Shown here: positions 24,504 to 40,612 of the stretch, piece by piece
Layout: each line of letters starts with the position of its first letter
Numbering within the stretch: position 1 is the first letter of the stretch
From: Rotaria sp. Silwood1
Taxonomy: Eukaryota > Rotifera > Eurotatoria > Philodinida > Philodinidae
Assembly: GCA_905250075.1 (NCBI GenBank)
Contig: CAJNOP010000004.1
Location: 1,550,971-1,614,970, forward strand
Direction: 5' to 3'
DNA length: 64,000 nt
Notes under the pieces: model-generated
The model's input: the letters and a program-made list of their open reading frames with translations, nothing else
What the model was told of the DNA's origin: nothing
Database searches by the model: none
Position numbers and translations under genes: made by a program

Positions 24504-26163
24504 TTAATTGTGCAAGTGAGATCGATACAATGTATTGATTCGCGCGTCTGATAATCATTTACGAGAGAGAAAGCTGAGGATATAAATATGTATGATTCAT
24601 AATAAACATATAACAACGTTTTGGTTGATTAGAAGTCAAAGTAGTATTTTTATTATATAAGATTTTGTCTGTCATATTGAAGTAAGATCGATAGAGGTTA
24701 GAATTGTTCTGGCACACCGTATTTTATCATGAACCAGGTTGGTTTTATGGTGTTTCAAAATATCGTTCATAGAACTTTTCTCAATATGGCTATGAAAAGT
24801 ACATAGATTAAAAGTATTTTTAATGACGACATTCATAGGTTATGTTTGTCCATATTGTCTCAAATAATAATGATTCGATTAATACTTGTCATATCTTACT
24901 CTATTGTACAAGGGTCTCAACTTGCTGAAAAAAGCAGATTGCTAGTGAATACAAAACTATCAACACAAGTATCCAAGCCAATATATTAACCGGTGAAACA
25001 ATGCGAAAATATCGATCATAACAAAACAAAAAAACAAGAATGATGTTTCCGTATCTGACTTATCAAATGAATTGGAAGATAAACATCAGATTATGCTTTA
25101 TTTGTCGTTTGTTCTTATTAAAACCATTACTCACGCATACTCGAACACATGTTAAATGTAAGCGATTATATATAGTAGATACCAAAATTACTCGACAAGT
25201 TGTATTCGAATAGAGAAAGTTGTTTTCAACAGAAAAACAAGGAAATAAAAGTATTATCAGGTTCCTAACAACAGAAACTCCAGACAGCTGATAGACTAGT
25301 TTTTCAACACCTAGAACAAGTGCACATAATCTTGTTTAGACTACATAGAACAATAAAAACAAACAATTCTCTACAAAATGAAATGTCTCCGAGTTCTTCA
25401 CACGACGCCTTAGCTGAGACACAGCAATCTAATGGAAGTCACTAATATCGCTTTTTTTTTCCAATTTCCTATCGAAATACCATTTTTTGATCTTCAATCA
25501 AATTTCTGTATTTCAGAGCACTCGACAACGGCTCATTTTCTAGAGGATGGTCCACTCTATCGTTCCTCATAGTCTAGAGTCCATCCGACTCACACTTTTC
25601 GGACCCGATCCAGTCAAAAGAAAATTTTCAGGAGTGAACGCGGATGAGCTCTAATGTAATCTAATCAAAATTAAATTTATGTGTCATAGGCATTGAGAAA
25701 TGAGGATTTTAATTTTTTGGAGCCCTATCTTTGTGACTTTGATAATAATTTTTAGTTCCTTACATCCTTGTTGGAAATCATATTCTCTACTCCAGTCACT
25801 GTTTAGACTCGTTTTAGCACTTACGACAGCTGAAAAAAATTACAAATAATCCTTGGTGAATACTTTTGGAAACTACTGTGTATATATCGTAGACGAATCT
25901 AAGATGGACCTACGACACATATAGATTCTAAAAGCATTAGCTTCATAGCCGTAACTATCATCCCGGATTATTTAGAAATAATTTATCATTAGACAAACAC
26001 TGAGTAGTAGTCTAAAGTTTTTACGGCAGAATGTTATTTTTTTTCTATGGTGACATAAGACTGTTTCTTTTTGTTTTGAATAAACAGTTGGAATTTTTAT
26101 GACATCAATGAATATATATTTATGTTTTCTTTTAATCAAATGAAAATATTTGAAATATTTAAT
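24504..26163. other. 1.7-kb intergenic region, no gene seen
   Basis: Between the small orphan and HGH1. No coding exon or convincing repeat; every frame is short. Confidence 0.6.
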
Positions 26164-28866
26164 TCATTGATTGACACGATTTTCTTCTTCTTCTTCTTTT
26201 CGAGCAATATCATGGAATTTTTCTCTTAAATGTTCAGGAATATTCAATTCAAGTAGATTATCTGTTTCAACATTATAATCTTCATCACCAATTAATATTT
26301 GAATAATTCGTTCACATGTACGATTACAAGCAAAATCTAAATTTGCTTGTTGATGATATTGTCGTAATATAAAATAAATTTGTTTTGAACGAAAATATTC
26401 ACGAATAGATTTTGTTGCACATAACTATGTATAGAAAAATAAATATTAAAAAAAAAAAGAATTTTTTCTTCAATTTCAACATACAAGAAGAATTGTTTCA
26501 AGAAGAATTTGTTGAATATCTCGATCTGTTTCACGATGTTTATCACTTGGTAAATATTGTAAATCAATTGGTAATTGTTCATTTTCTTCTTCCGTTAATT
26601 CATCAGTTGTTGAACCAGTTAGTGGTAAAAGTAGTGAACATATAAAATCATCATTGTCACCCATACGATAAATTAATTGTTCATGACTTTCTAATAAAAA
26701 AGAATAAACAAAAACAAGTTAAGAATTAATCATAGAAAATTTTAATAAAACAAACCATGATCAAAACAACAATTTTTAAGTATACATGCAATACTTCCGC
26801 GTCGTATAATTGAATGATTTTGATCTGTAAAACATAATAAACGTTTTAAATGTCCATTATCTCTTAGACGTTGTCGAATTATTTTTGATTGTGTTAAATT
26901 AACAAGAAATGCTGATAAATAATCTAGATTATTTTTTTTAACATTATAATCAATTGTAGAAAATGCTTGAATAAGATTATCAAACCACAATGGATAATTT
27001 TTATCGAAATGATTTATTAATTCATTTATTTGATCAATTGTTATTGTACGAGATGTTATATTTGATAGAAGTTTACATCCAGCATCTGCATGTTCATATT
27101 GACGATCATCAATACAACGCTAAATATAAAATTATTTTTCTTGTTAGTATAAAATGAAGGTACAGCACTTTTGAAACGAAGTATTTTTGACTTGTTTTTC
27201 TTAATGGTAACAGCTAGAATCAATCATAGAAAAGATTCGAGTAGTTGAAACAAACTCCTATCAGAAGAAGTACTTGTTGAATTCAAATTAATAGGTTTGA
27301 GTATAAGGCCACTAGAAAACTAGTGTTCCAGTTTTTACTGAAAACATTTGCAAACAAATTCATCTAATAGAGAAAACATTTCTGACATGTCCTCGGACTT
27401 TCGACGACCTATCTTCAGTGAATGGCAATCATTCTACGAAAGGCTACAATGTGTAGAATACAACAAATTCATACACATTTTTATAAAAACAACAGAAAAC
27501 GGCTTTTTTGGTCTATTGCACAATGATGGTCGTTCGCTGAAGATTTCTTATTTTGTTGAAAAGTTTTTTCTTTATTAGACGAACATGTTTGCAAAATGTT
27601 TTTGATAAAGTTCAGAAAATGAGTTTTAGGACAGCAGTGATCTGGTTCCTTAAGTCATGAATTCTCAAGAATACAACTTCATTCATAGAGCTGGAGGAAA
27701 GGTTTGAAAAGGAAGAATATTTATGGCTTTCAGGTAAGTTGCAGCAAGAGGTGCTACCAAACGGCAGATTCAATAGCACAATATCTTCCTTACAACTATG
27801 ACTCGTTGTAGCTCTGGACAAACGTTTAATATGACGCAGAGTTTTAGCGCTCAATTACTTGTGCTTCCCATACACATACTAGCTATGAGAGCAGGTATAC
27901 TATTGAATAAGTGATTCGGGACCAATAGTCGTTACTCATTTGTTTAGAGTCATTCCATGGCTAGTAGCACTTAGGTTTGCACACAGTTCCTTGTGGATAT
28001 GTGCCGAACCACGTAACTATTCAGTAATGGTAGCTCTAAAGGTGTGAGTTCCGATTATTTCTACACTCATAGCCACACCTATATTAGAATATTCACGAAA
28101 AAAATTGTACCGTATATTTGTCATATCTTGTGGTATTTCTGGATGCAAGTCACTATTGCAGTTGTTTGAAATTTTTGTATAAGCAAAGCATGAAGATGTC
28201 GATTTTGTTTGTACCGCTAGGACCGATCTGTTCTCTAAATTTCAACAAATTCTTGAACTTTTCGGATTGCCTCAGTTGTTGAAGTTACTTAAGTTCCGTG
28301 ATTGAAATTGCACTTTTGAGAGGTCTTGATTTTCCAGAGACCTTCTACCCAAACCTCTTAATTGAAATTCGACAAGTACCTCTTCTGAAAGAAGATTGTT
28401 TCACATACTCAAATATTTTCTCTGATTGGTTCTATCTGTTACCATTACGGAAGACAATCAAAAAATACTTCGTTTCTAAACTTTTTTTGCTTCGACCACA
28501 TATTTATAACTAATCATTTTTTTTTTGTTGAATTCCTACTTTTAATAATTGTAACCAAAAATCATTCGTAATGGACATTTGTTTATTATTAAGTATTGAT
28601 AATTCATTATCACTTGTTAAATTAATCAATAAAAGAAGTGCGTCAAAACGAACTGATTCTTGAACATCTTCAAATATCAGACGACAAACACGTGTTAATA
28701 ATGATTTAGTAGGGTCAGTATTAGGTAGTGATAACAATAAATGACGGCCTTCTTTAGATGCAGTTAATGATAGTAATGTCTGAAGTGCTAGTGATTTAAT
28801 ATCAAGACGTCCTTGTGGATCGAGAAATTCAGATAATTCATCTAATGCAACAGAATTTGATGACAT
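26164..28866 (-). CDS. HGH1: HGH1 homolog (eEF2-folding cofactor)
   Basis: Armadillo-type protein. In yeast, Hgh1 links the translation factor eEF2 to the TRiC and Cns1/Hsp90 chaperones. Four exons, 28866-28540, 27119-26756, 26690-26485 and 26424-26164, give 385 aa, close to the human length. The N-terminal DPQGRLDIKSLALQTLLSL repeat is followed by armadillo-like helices. The family signatures RRGSIACILKNCCFDHE, EENEQLPIDLQYLPSDK (with upstream LLPLTG) and the C-terminal CERIIQILIGDE are all present, each rebuilt or preserved across junctions. The tail is acidic and charged (RKEEEEENR). The first intron is 1.4 kb and the others about 60 nt. It lies about 1 kb downstream of the PP2A scaffold gene on the same strand. 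Confidence 0.92.
27120..28539 (-). other. 1.4-kb first intron of HGH1
   Basis: Unusually long for this gene. Frames at 27348-27578, 27612-27854 and 28298-28513 show no known domain. HGH1 is complete without any exon from here. Confidence 0.65.
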
Positions 28867-29891
28867 CTGAAGAAATAGAAAGAATAACAGAACACATTTC
28901 TTTTTTTTTGTAATTATTTATTTTTCATGAGAAAAATTATCTTTCCAATAAGAAATCAATATTAAAAGTCTATTTTTTTTTTGTTTGCATTCATTCTATA
29001 ATTTACGTGTTGTGTAATCAGACCAGAAAAAAAACAGTACAGTATTTTATTAAGCTTTCTCTTGTGTCATGAAAAGGAAAGAATTGAGCGAAAAAAAAAA
29101 ATTAAAGTCAAAATGAAAGTTTTCTTACAGAAAACCCATAGAAAGGATGAATAACTCCAAAAAAAAAGAATATGTGAACATGACAACATTGTGGGCAAAA
29201 AAAAAAGAGAAGACCAAAAAAAAAACGTGAATTACAAAAAAGAAAAAATAAGAACAAGAATATGTCCCGATGTTTGATCAATTAAACCTTGGTCAAAGCT
29301 AAACAAAAAATAAAATTTAATAAATTACATTATTATTAGAGAATAATGAAATATTAAAATCAAGTTAGTAATCTCAACACCCCTAAATGAGCAAAAAAAA
29401 ATCAAAGACAAACCAGCACCCGTGTGACATCTTCATTATGTTCATTTTCATGATTATTAGAAGAAAAAGGTGGTTCTAATATTTCTATAATAATTCAAGA
29501 AACAAAAATGAAAGATACACACTCAAAATAAAAATAACTAGACAAAATTTTGCACACACACACACACATAAAAAAAAACAAAAAAAAAAAACTAACAAAC
29601 CAAGATATAACGAAATTTTTATTTCATAAAGCTTCAATAACTTCTAGACAAAAATGAATAAGAATAAGCAAGATTATATTCATTATTAATATCAAGACGA
29701 ACAAAAACATTTAAGTAGAAACATTGTTTAGTTTACTCTTTTGTTTTATTTTTATATAAATTATCATTTAGAGAATCTTTTAATTCTTTTTTTTTTTCTT
29801 TCTGTTAACGATAACTGCTACGAATAGGTGATATTTCTTAGAAGAATACAGAGGACAGAAAATCAGTTTTAGACAAAAAAAAACATCATGA
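28867..29891. other. 1-kb spacer between HGH1 and PP2A-A
   Basis: Purine-rich and A-rich DNA with no gene, and a (CA)8 microsatellite at 29553-29568. It should hold the HGH1 promoter and the PP2A-A 3' UTR. Confidence 0.6.
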
Positions 29892-33276
<3,385 letters not shown>

Positions 33277-34096
33277 TTCTTTTTTTTTTGGATATTGGAA
33301 TAAAATTAAATCTATAGATCAGAAAAAGAAGAAAAAAAGGAAAAGGAATTATGAGACATTATTAGTAACATCACAACGAAGAGGTAAATATTGGATATGG
33401 GGAACAATGGATGTATTATTAACCATTGATTTATTATGAATGCCTCATATACAGAGCATTTTATTGTGTTTGTAAACTTGCGGCATCTAGAATTCATTGA
33501 GTGTAAATGTAGCCTATGTTCTTGATACTACTAACTAACATAGGCTAAATTAGTGATGAATATAAAAGATTATAAGAAACTTTCATTGATCTTCAAGGAT
33601 TGATAGTTATATAATAAAATCAGCTATAACATTATAAATAAAAGCATCAAATTTTGCATTTATACATGTTACACCAACAACCATAAATGAATCAAATGGT
33701 AATACGATGAGAGCCATGAACCGTCGTCAGAATACATTCATATATATATATATATCGTATCGAAGTTGTTTTGATTAAACTCCTCTGAAAAAATCTACCT
33801 TCGGCATGGTATATGAAATATTGAGGAACATTTGCATAAGTTTTTGGCTTAGAAATACATTAATAAAAGATATTCCATGTTTCTATATGTTACCACTCAG
33901 AAGATTTTCAGAGGCCAAGCCGCGAAGCTCGGGCTATTATCATTTGAAAGAGAACTCCTTACAAGTTCGAATGAAGGAAAGAATGTTTTTATTTATTTTT
34001 ATTGTTGGGATCATCAAAATTTCAGAAGTCTAAAAAACTCAATCTAGCATTAATGATTAATTAGACAATTCCTTCCACGCATTGGAAGGATTATGC
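33277..34096. other. intergenic region with AT microsatellite
   Basis: Upstream of PP2A-A, probably its promoter and 5' UTR. Contains an (AT)8 run at 33740-33755. No gene seen. Confidence 0.55.
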
Positions 34097-34187
34097 ATAT
34101 AAAGGGTGTTTCATATGTAACGGCCCCATTTTTATAGAGTCTTACTCTATAAAAATGGGGCTGTTATTTATGAAACATCCTTTATAT
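34097..34187. mobile_element. 91-bp hairpin element (MITE-like)
   Basis: Two 44-bp arms, 34097-34140 and 34144-34187, are inverted copies differing at four positions and separated by only three bases (CTT). The ends read ATATAAAGG, so the element could be bounded by TA dinucleotides as in Tc1/mariner-type miniature elements. An RNA copy would form a long hairpin. No coding capacity. Confidence 0.75.
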
Positions 34188-34269
34188 TCTGATAGAGCTT
34201 GAATTTCTCTACCACCCGGTATAGTTGTCTTTTATCCTACTTGTGTTTGTTGTAAACAAAAGTTGAATA

Positions 34270-34878
34270 CATTAGATGTACCCTCAGTTGGCAGAAAATC
34301 AAATTGACTACTTTTAGAAACTTTCAAATTATTATTATTATTATTATCAAAATAAATATTTCCAGAAGTAAATACATATTCTGATAGAGCTTGAAATTCT
34401 CTATCATCCTATATATTTCTGTATTGCCTTGCACTTACTTACTGAAGGATAAATCGAATATTACAGAAGCACCCTTTGGCAAACTTTAAAAATTGAATTT
34501 TTTCTATCTCTTTCACGTTTATTTTAGGTTCATTACCAAAATAGAAACAACTTTTTCGCCAACTAATTATATATTCTGATAGCACTTGAAATTCTCTATC
34601 ATCCTAGACTTCTGAAAATAAAAACGAAAGAGATAGTAAAAAATGCAGTCTTTTATAGTTTATCAAGGAGGGTGTCTCTATAATATTCGAGTTATCCTTT
34701 AGTAAGTAAACGCAAGGCAAGACAGAAATATATAGGATAATAGAGAATTTCAAGCTCTATCAGAATATGTATTTACTTCTGGAAATATTTATTTCGATAA
34801 TAATAATAATAGTAATAATTTGAAAGTTTCTAAAAGTAGTCAATTTGATTTCCTGTCATATGAGGGTATATCTAATGA
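34270..34878. repeat. 609-bp imperfect foldback repeat
   Basis: The left arm (about 34270-34529) and right arm (about 34613-34878) are imperfect inverted copies. Matching blocks, left to right and then reversed, are ATTAGAT-TACCCTC, TCAAATTGACTACTTTTAG, an ATT-repeat run, CCAGAAGTAAATACATATTC, CTGATAGAGCTTGAAATTC and TCTATCTCTTTC. The spacer holds another direct copy of the CTGATAG-ACTTGAAATTC motif near 34572-34604, and a further copy starts at 34186. It looks like a foldback or nested miniature element. No open frame. Confidence 0.75.
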
Positions 34879-35424
34879 TATGTGATAGTGTTCAAGTTAA
34901 TTTTGAAACTGAGATAACTTTGACAATGATGTTATACAGTACATGAGATCATCATTCAACTGATATGTTTAAGGTGCATGGTTTATGACAAATTTCTATT
35001 AGACCCGAAAACTTAAAGTTTTTCAAATCATGAAAGCAGTAATACGATGTTAAGATTTCTTAGCTAGCTTCTTTTTATTTTCTACCGAATCTCAGCATCA
35101 TAGGCGTACTTTAATTATTCGACAGTCTCCGAAGTCTTTTTTTGTATTTTAGAATTCAACCAAAATGTTATAGTCTAGAATTGACAATATACACTTCGAA
35201 TATTATATACTTTCAATCTTTTTTTAGATGTTTTCTTATCTTTTTGTACTATTCAACTACATATTTACTCAATGTAGCATTTTGATGATATCATTCAAAA
35301 TATACAATTCTTGCTCGTTTAAACTTCATTGGAACAACTTCAATAACTTATTTTATTATTACTAACCATGAAGAGTAAGCCTTTGACTCATCTTTAAGAA
35401 GCAAAAAAAAATAAGTATAGTTAT

Positions 35425-36140
35425 ATAATACTAAGTATTGGTCGAATTCGATTATAAAAACAAACAACAATCATACATGTTGCAGAAACAAATAGTGCAA
35501 GAGAACGAAATAATATTTGCTCAAACAAGGTAATTGACAACAACAAGATTTCCAACCAAATAGAAAACTTTATTTTATCAATTGAAAGACTAACTTTTGG
35601 CATATATATAAATCCTCCAACTAGAATGAATGCTACTTGCGGAACAGGAACGCGATGAATCCCAGTCAATAGTTTACCAACATTTGTATAGAACAAAGAA
35701 AACTCCCAATAGATTGAGATAACTAATGGAATAACAGGTATAGAACGAAGAATCTTTTTCCGAGGCAAAGCAGCAAGTGCATTAGGTCGCCTCTCTTTTT
35801 GTCATTTGTACTCATATTAATACTTTGAGATTATTTATTTTTTCATGAGACTAAGGTGTATCATCTACTAACCATATATTTAATGTAAGCCATATGAAAC
35901 GAAAAAAATATGTCAAAAGAAATAAGTATATGTAGCTGGAAATTAGTCGACCAAAAGTTCAGAATTTGAGATCCATAATTAGTTGATATTGTTCTTGGCA
36001 TATTATTGATTTGAGCAGCATATGAGAATGTGTTTGATATTATATTAATATTATTCTTGTTAACCATAGAAACAACATCCAGATATAAATTAATTTATTG
36101 TGCATATTGTATAAAAAAGCCCAAAACTAACAAGTTAAAA
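35425..36140 (-). pseudogene. decayed SLC17-family transporter copy
   Basis: Broken third member of the neighbouring SLC17 cluster. Read 5' to 3' on the minus strand it keeps: a degraded first-helix region matching LVSFALFTQYAQ, with stops; a segment similar to the luminal loop (YGSQIL); a jump to the FxxxMWFVADSP region; a stretch matching NNKKRSTSFASVPWKKILRS with frameshifts; FYTNVGKLL-IHRVP; and a piece matching TSFIPAVCMIVLCF. In-frame stops (for example within the MVSR/DTP region), frame changes, loss of the segment from helix 2 to helix 6, and absence of the final exon show it is not functional. It lies about 1.4 kb from intact copy A on the same strand. Confidence 0.8.
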
Positions 36141-37064
36141 AAACTAAAACGCCTTGATAGGATATGAGTCATAGCAATGAGGCTGTCTTATCAGTGTACA
36201 GGATTTCTGTTAAAACTACAAAAATATTAATAAGATTTTAATGGTCGAATAAAAGTAATAAAGATATGAGCTCATGGGAAACACAAATGATTTGAAGTTT
36301 TTTTCTATACCTTTATACTTGCGACCGTTAGTTCCTTTTACTTCATATCTATGAATCATAATGTCCCATGAATAGATGAAGTTTTAACTGTAGAATTTAC
36401 AGAAAGTAGTGTAATAAATTGATTTTTCTTTTACATAAATGCTGATAAAATTTGACATTGATTTAGATCAAACAAAAACGACAGTTTCATTTCATGCTTC
36501 GCATTTATATGAATGTTTTCACTGTAGAAAAAGATCTACATTAAATCCTTTGGCTGAAAAAGAAAATCATGCATAAATATGCAATGACTTTGACTTAATC
36601 TAAGCATTTACAAAAAGTGATTGTAATGTTCAAGCAAAACTATTGATTATCATTAGATAAAACGTTTAGTCAAGTACTGTGCAAGTTAAATTGTACATAT
36701 CTCACTCAGAATAATAATTTATTCTATGGAATTACAAGTAAAAAAATAGAATAAATGAATAAAGAAAGATGTTAGTCGGCAGATACTAAACTGGAATGAA
36801 CAAGTAAAAAACAATGATACTATCAAACAAACACAAAACATAAACCATTATTGTTTTTCTTATATATTTATCATTCAGTATGAACTTCAAATAAGATGTG
36901 ATGGAGTTCTGAACTTCTGGAACTCTAACAACTGAAGCAATCCTAGTGTTTAAATGAAATTACCATCATCACGCATGGCTTACTCACAAATTTTAAACAA
37001 CAGCAGTGGTGTCTTATATTCAGAAATTTCCAATAAAAACTTAGAGAATCTGGCCACTGCGGGT
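36141..37064. other. intergenic region, no gene seen
   Basis: AT-rich spacer between the SLC17 pseudogene and the hAT-like element. No exon recognised. Confidence 0.6.
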
Positions 37065-37301
37065 TTTGTAACCAGGGCTGCCCAGAATCAACCAACATTT
37101 GGGGGAGGGGGAGCAGGTGCAATGAATTTGTTGGGGATAGAGGTTAAATTTTGAGAATTCGGGGGATTTATCATCATTTTTGCTAACAGAAAACAAGAAA
37201 ATTTTTGGATTTTACCAAGAAAAAATGAAAATTTTTGAGGATTGGGGGAGGTGTTACACTCCCGACATCTCCCTCCCGGTTGCAACAGTCCTGTTTGTAA
37301 C
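37065..37301. mobile_element. 221-bp hAT-like miniature element with 8-bp target duplication
   Basis: The element proper is 37073-37293. It is flanked on both sides by the identical 8-mer TTTGTAAC (37065-37072 and 37294-37301), a target-site duplication of the hAT length. Its ends read CAGGGCTG and, on the opposite strand, CAGGACTG, one mismatch apart and with the CAG start common in hAT elements. The interior is clearly more G-rich than its surroundings (GGGGGAGGGGG) and has no transposase. Short open frames across it on both strands are by-products of this composition. Confidence 0.8.
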
Positions 37302-37521
37302 TATGTATGTATGTCTTCCCCGAATATTTTCTTCATATACAAATAATCAATTTCTTATTATTAACTAACTAAACATGCACAAATAAAAAAAATTTACAAG
37401 AAAATGATAATTCAATATCTATCAAGACATTTGACAGATTCAAAAGTACTAAGAAAACATAAAATGAAAATAAAGTAAATTGATTTTTTTTGATAACAAC
37501 CTACTGAGAAAAACTTATAGA

Positions 37522-39367
37522 TTAACTAATTTCATTATTCTTTGTGACATGTGAATCATCTGTTTTCAATGGTACTGTTGTTAAAGACATATTTTCTTCA
37601 TTTTGTTTCGATTCTTCCGATTGAAATCTAGCCCATTTTCGAGGTACTGCTGATCCATATAATAGATAAACAGAACCACCAATAATATAAATTATTGCAA
37701 ATATTACAAGAAGTTTTCGCCAATCATCAAGAATGGGTTGTTTTATAATAAGACCTGCTATAAGATTACTAATAAGAGCACCAACTGTTCCAAGTGCACT
37801 TGCTACAGCAAAGATAATCGATGAATAGGCTGGAGCTATATCACCAAAGTTAACAACATAACCAGAACCATAAGCGATAGCTATAAACATTTATGAAAAA
37901 CAAATTCGTTTTAATCTTTTTTTGTCTTAAATGAATAAAATTTATCTTTTTAATAATTTACCTGAACCAACAAGAAATATGAATACAGTTATGATACCAA
38001 GTAATTGTCGTGTATGATCACAAAAACAAAGAACAATCATACATACTGCAGGAATAAATGATGTAAGAGAATTAAATAATTTACGAACATTAGTCAATGA
38101 CATCACATTTGATCGTACAAGATGATCAGCAGCAACACCTTTTCATATAATAAACAAAAAATTTCAATTTTCTATTTTTATCTATATATTTAGTTTTTTT
38201 TTTACCAGTTGACAGACTAACTATTGGCATAAATATAAATCCTCCAGCTAAAACATATCCTGCTTTTTGAGCAGGAACACGATGAATTTCAGTTAATAAT
38301 TTACCAACATTTGTATAGAAAAAGAAAAGTCCAAACAAATTACAAAATTGTGAGATGACTAATGCAATAATAGGTTTCGAACGAAGAATTTTTTTCCAAG
38401 GCACAGAAGCAAATGAAGTAGATCGCTTTTTATTGTTATCTGTACCAATACCAATATGTTTACATATATAGTTTCGTTCTTGTTCGCTGATTGTTCGATG
38501 AGATAGAGGTGAATCAGCTACGAACCACATCCATAATGGAAACCATATGAAACCAAACACACTTGTTAAAAGAAATATATAAATCCATCCTGAACTAACA
38601 TAACGACAAAAGAGGCCACCAATTAACATTGTTACAGCTTTTGAGAAAAGAAAAAAAGACATTTATTAATAATAAATACAAACAAATAAGAATGTTTATA
38701 TACATGTGCCTAAATTTGTACTACAAAATCCAATTGATGTCAAAGTACTTCTTTCTAAAGGAACAGCCCACATAGACCAAACAGTATATGTAGCCGGAAA
38801 TAATGGACCATGACCAAGACCTGTAATGACTCGAAAAATAACGGCAAGAATAAAATACATATCATGAAAATAATGAATGGTAACCATTGCTAATGTAGCT
38901 ATCGAACTCAATAGAAGACCAAAACCAAACGTCCGTTTGGCACCTATTTTAAGCGATATCCAACCACCTGAATGTATAGAAAAAAAAGAACTTTATGAAA
39001 CATTTTTTTAACACTAAAATCATGCTTTATGTTATGTACCGGGTGCTAACGTAAGAAGATATCCAAAAAAGTGAGCACCAAGTAAAATTTGTTGTTGAAA
39101 TTCAGTCAAAACAAATTGTTTATCTTCTAGATATTGAGATCCATATTTAGTTCTTGTTATTGTTGTTTTATTTTGAATTTGAGTAGAATCTGTTGTTATG
39201 TTTAATGCTGTATTTATATTTGTTCTATTAACCATACAAACAATACCTATAGCTAAACTAACTCGTTGTGCATATTGAGTGAAAAGTGCAAAAGAAACAA
39301 GTAAAGCTAATGTGAAACGAGTTGATGGAATAAACTGTGGTGACGTCAATTCTTTTTTGGAAGCCAT
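37522..39367 (-). CDS. SLC17-family anion transporter, copy A
   Basis: Major facilitator transporter of the sialin/VGLUT/phosphate group. Five exons, 39367-39040, 38967-38704, 38637-38206, 38138-37962 and 37880-37522, give 519 aa with about 12 hydrophobic segments. Family marks are YAQRVSLAIGIVCMVN (Arg35), the large luminal loop with several N-x-T sites (residues 45-75), FPATYTVWSMWAVPLERS, WMWFVADSP, SKPIIALVISQFCNLFG, FGDIAPAYS and KQPILDDWRKLL. In helix 4, the usual R-x-x-E-G-L-x-E-G of sialin is RVITGLGHG, so two acidic positions are Thr158 and His162. Direction of transport and substrate cannot be read from the sequence. A hAT-like element lies 0.2 kb beyond its stop. Confidence 0.9.
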
Positions 39368-40612
39368 AACACTAAAAAGAAAACTATTTAATAATGATCA
39401 ATAAATAAACAAGAATAAAAAAAACAAAGAGAGCAAAGGACAAGTATATATTATCTAATTTTTTTTTCTTCTTCTTCTACTGTTTTATTCTTTTGACGAT
39501 TACCTAAATAAAGCCTTGCTGTTTGAATAGATTTCAGTCAAGCGTGAAAAGGATGACTAACCTATTAAAAATGAAACAGTAAGAAGCAGTGTTATGTTTA
39601 TAATATATAGAAGATAAAAGATAAATATTGGAATTTGCTGAGTCTTCTCAATGTCTATAGCATAGAAAATTTTTTTATAATTTATACTTGCGCATTTTAC
39701 TTGAATAATAAAAAAATGAAGATATTTTTCGTAGTACGTAATATATTATGCTTTGGTATGAAAAAAAGAATATTTCACTTTCAAGTCTTTAAAAAAAAAA
39801 CAGAACAGTATTATCACAACAGCATGCTATCACGTATGGTTGATGTGAAAATATTATAAATAAATATTTTTTTATTGGCAGACACAGCATATGAAGTTTT
39901 AATTGACTCTTTATAATTGTTATAATATATTGTATTGAAATCGTTTCATATTAAATAGATAAACAATTGTTGTGTTATGTAAAATATATTCAATAAAATA
40001 TTTTTTGACGTTTTCTTGAGCACTTCTTAATAACGATTATTTTATTCAAATCTGAACACATAATTTAACATCGCATTTATGAATAAATGAATTGATTAAT
40101 TTATATTTTCAAATAGACTTAATTTTTATCTTTTAGCATGCATTAAAAATACGATATGATTGTACATCGTGGATTTAAATTGGGTGCATTAAACTGCAGG
40201 ATACATTTATAATAAAAAGATTTCTTCAAGTAGTAATAAATCGAAAATAGAAAAAACTTTCTTGTTTTATTTCCATAACATCAAGTGCAGAATCTCTAAC
40301 TAGATAAATCTAATCAAAATATCTCACCATCATTTATGAGCAATATTATTTATCTTTTCTTTTTTTTTGTTTGTCACCGTACAGTTGAATTTTCAAAATT
40401 GCTTATATTATAGTTCAATAGAAATGAAATTTGCAAAACTTTATGTTCAAACCGATATGTATGATCAATATATAACATTTTATTCATGCTAGTCTCTTTG
40501 AAATGTAGCAAATGAAAAAAGAAAAAACAATGCTCAAAGAAGTAAACGAAATAAAAACTTTTATACAAGTGTTCATGTTCGTTTTTTTTTCAACGAGAGT
40601 CATAATATTCTG
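39368..40612. other. 1.2-kb spacer between SLC17 copies
   Basis: AT-rich, no exon. It should contain the promoter of copy A and the 3' end of copy B. Confidence 0.6.

Noticed and set aside
27348-28513. Three short frames in the HGH1 first intron
   Set aside because: HGH1 is full length without them and none shows a domain or splice-compatible junctions.
29402-29483. Possible extra 3' coding exon of PP2A-A after a GTATGT site at 29905
   Set aside because: It would add a low-complexity Met/Ile-rich tail, while reading straight on gives NEALESMLI-stop, matching the family C-terminus and length.
29553-29568. (CA)8 tract considered as part of a larger repeat array
   Set aside because: It is a simple microsatellite with no spacer-repeat periodicity. 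No CRISPR-like array occurs anywhere in the window.
36954-37368. Overlapping 60-66 aa frames on both strands
   Set aside because: They overlie the hAT-like miniature element and reflect its G-rich composition.
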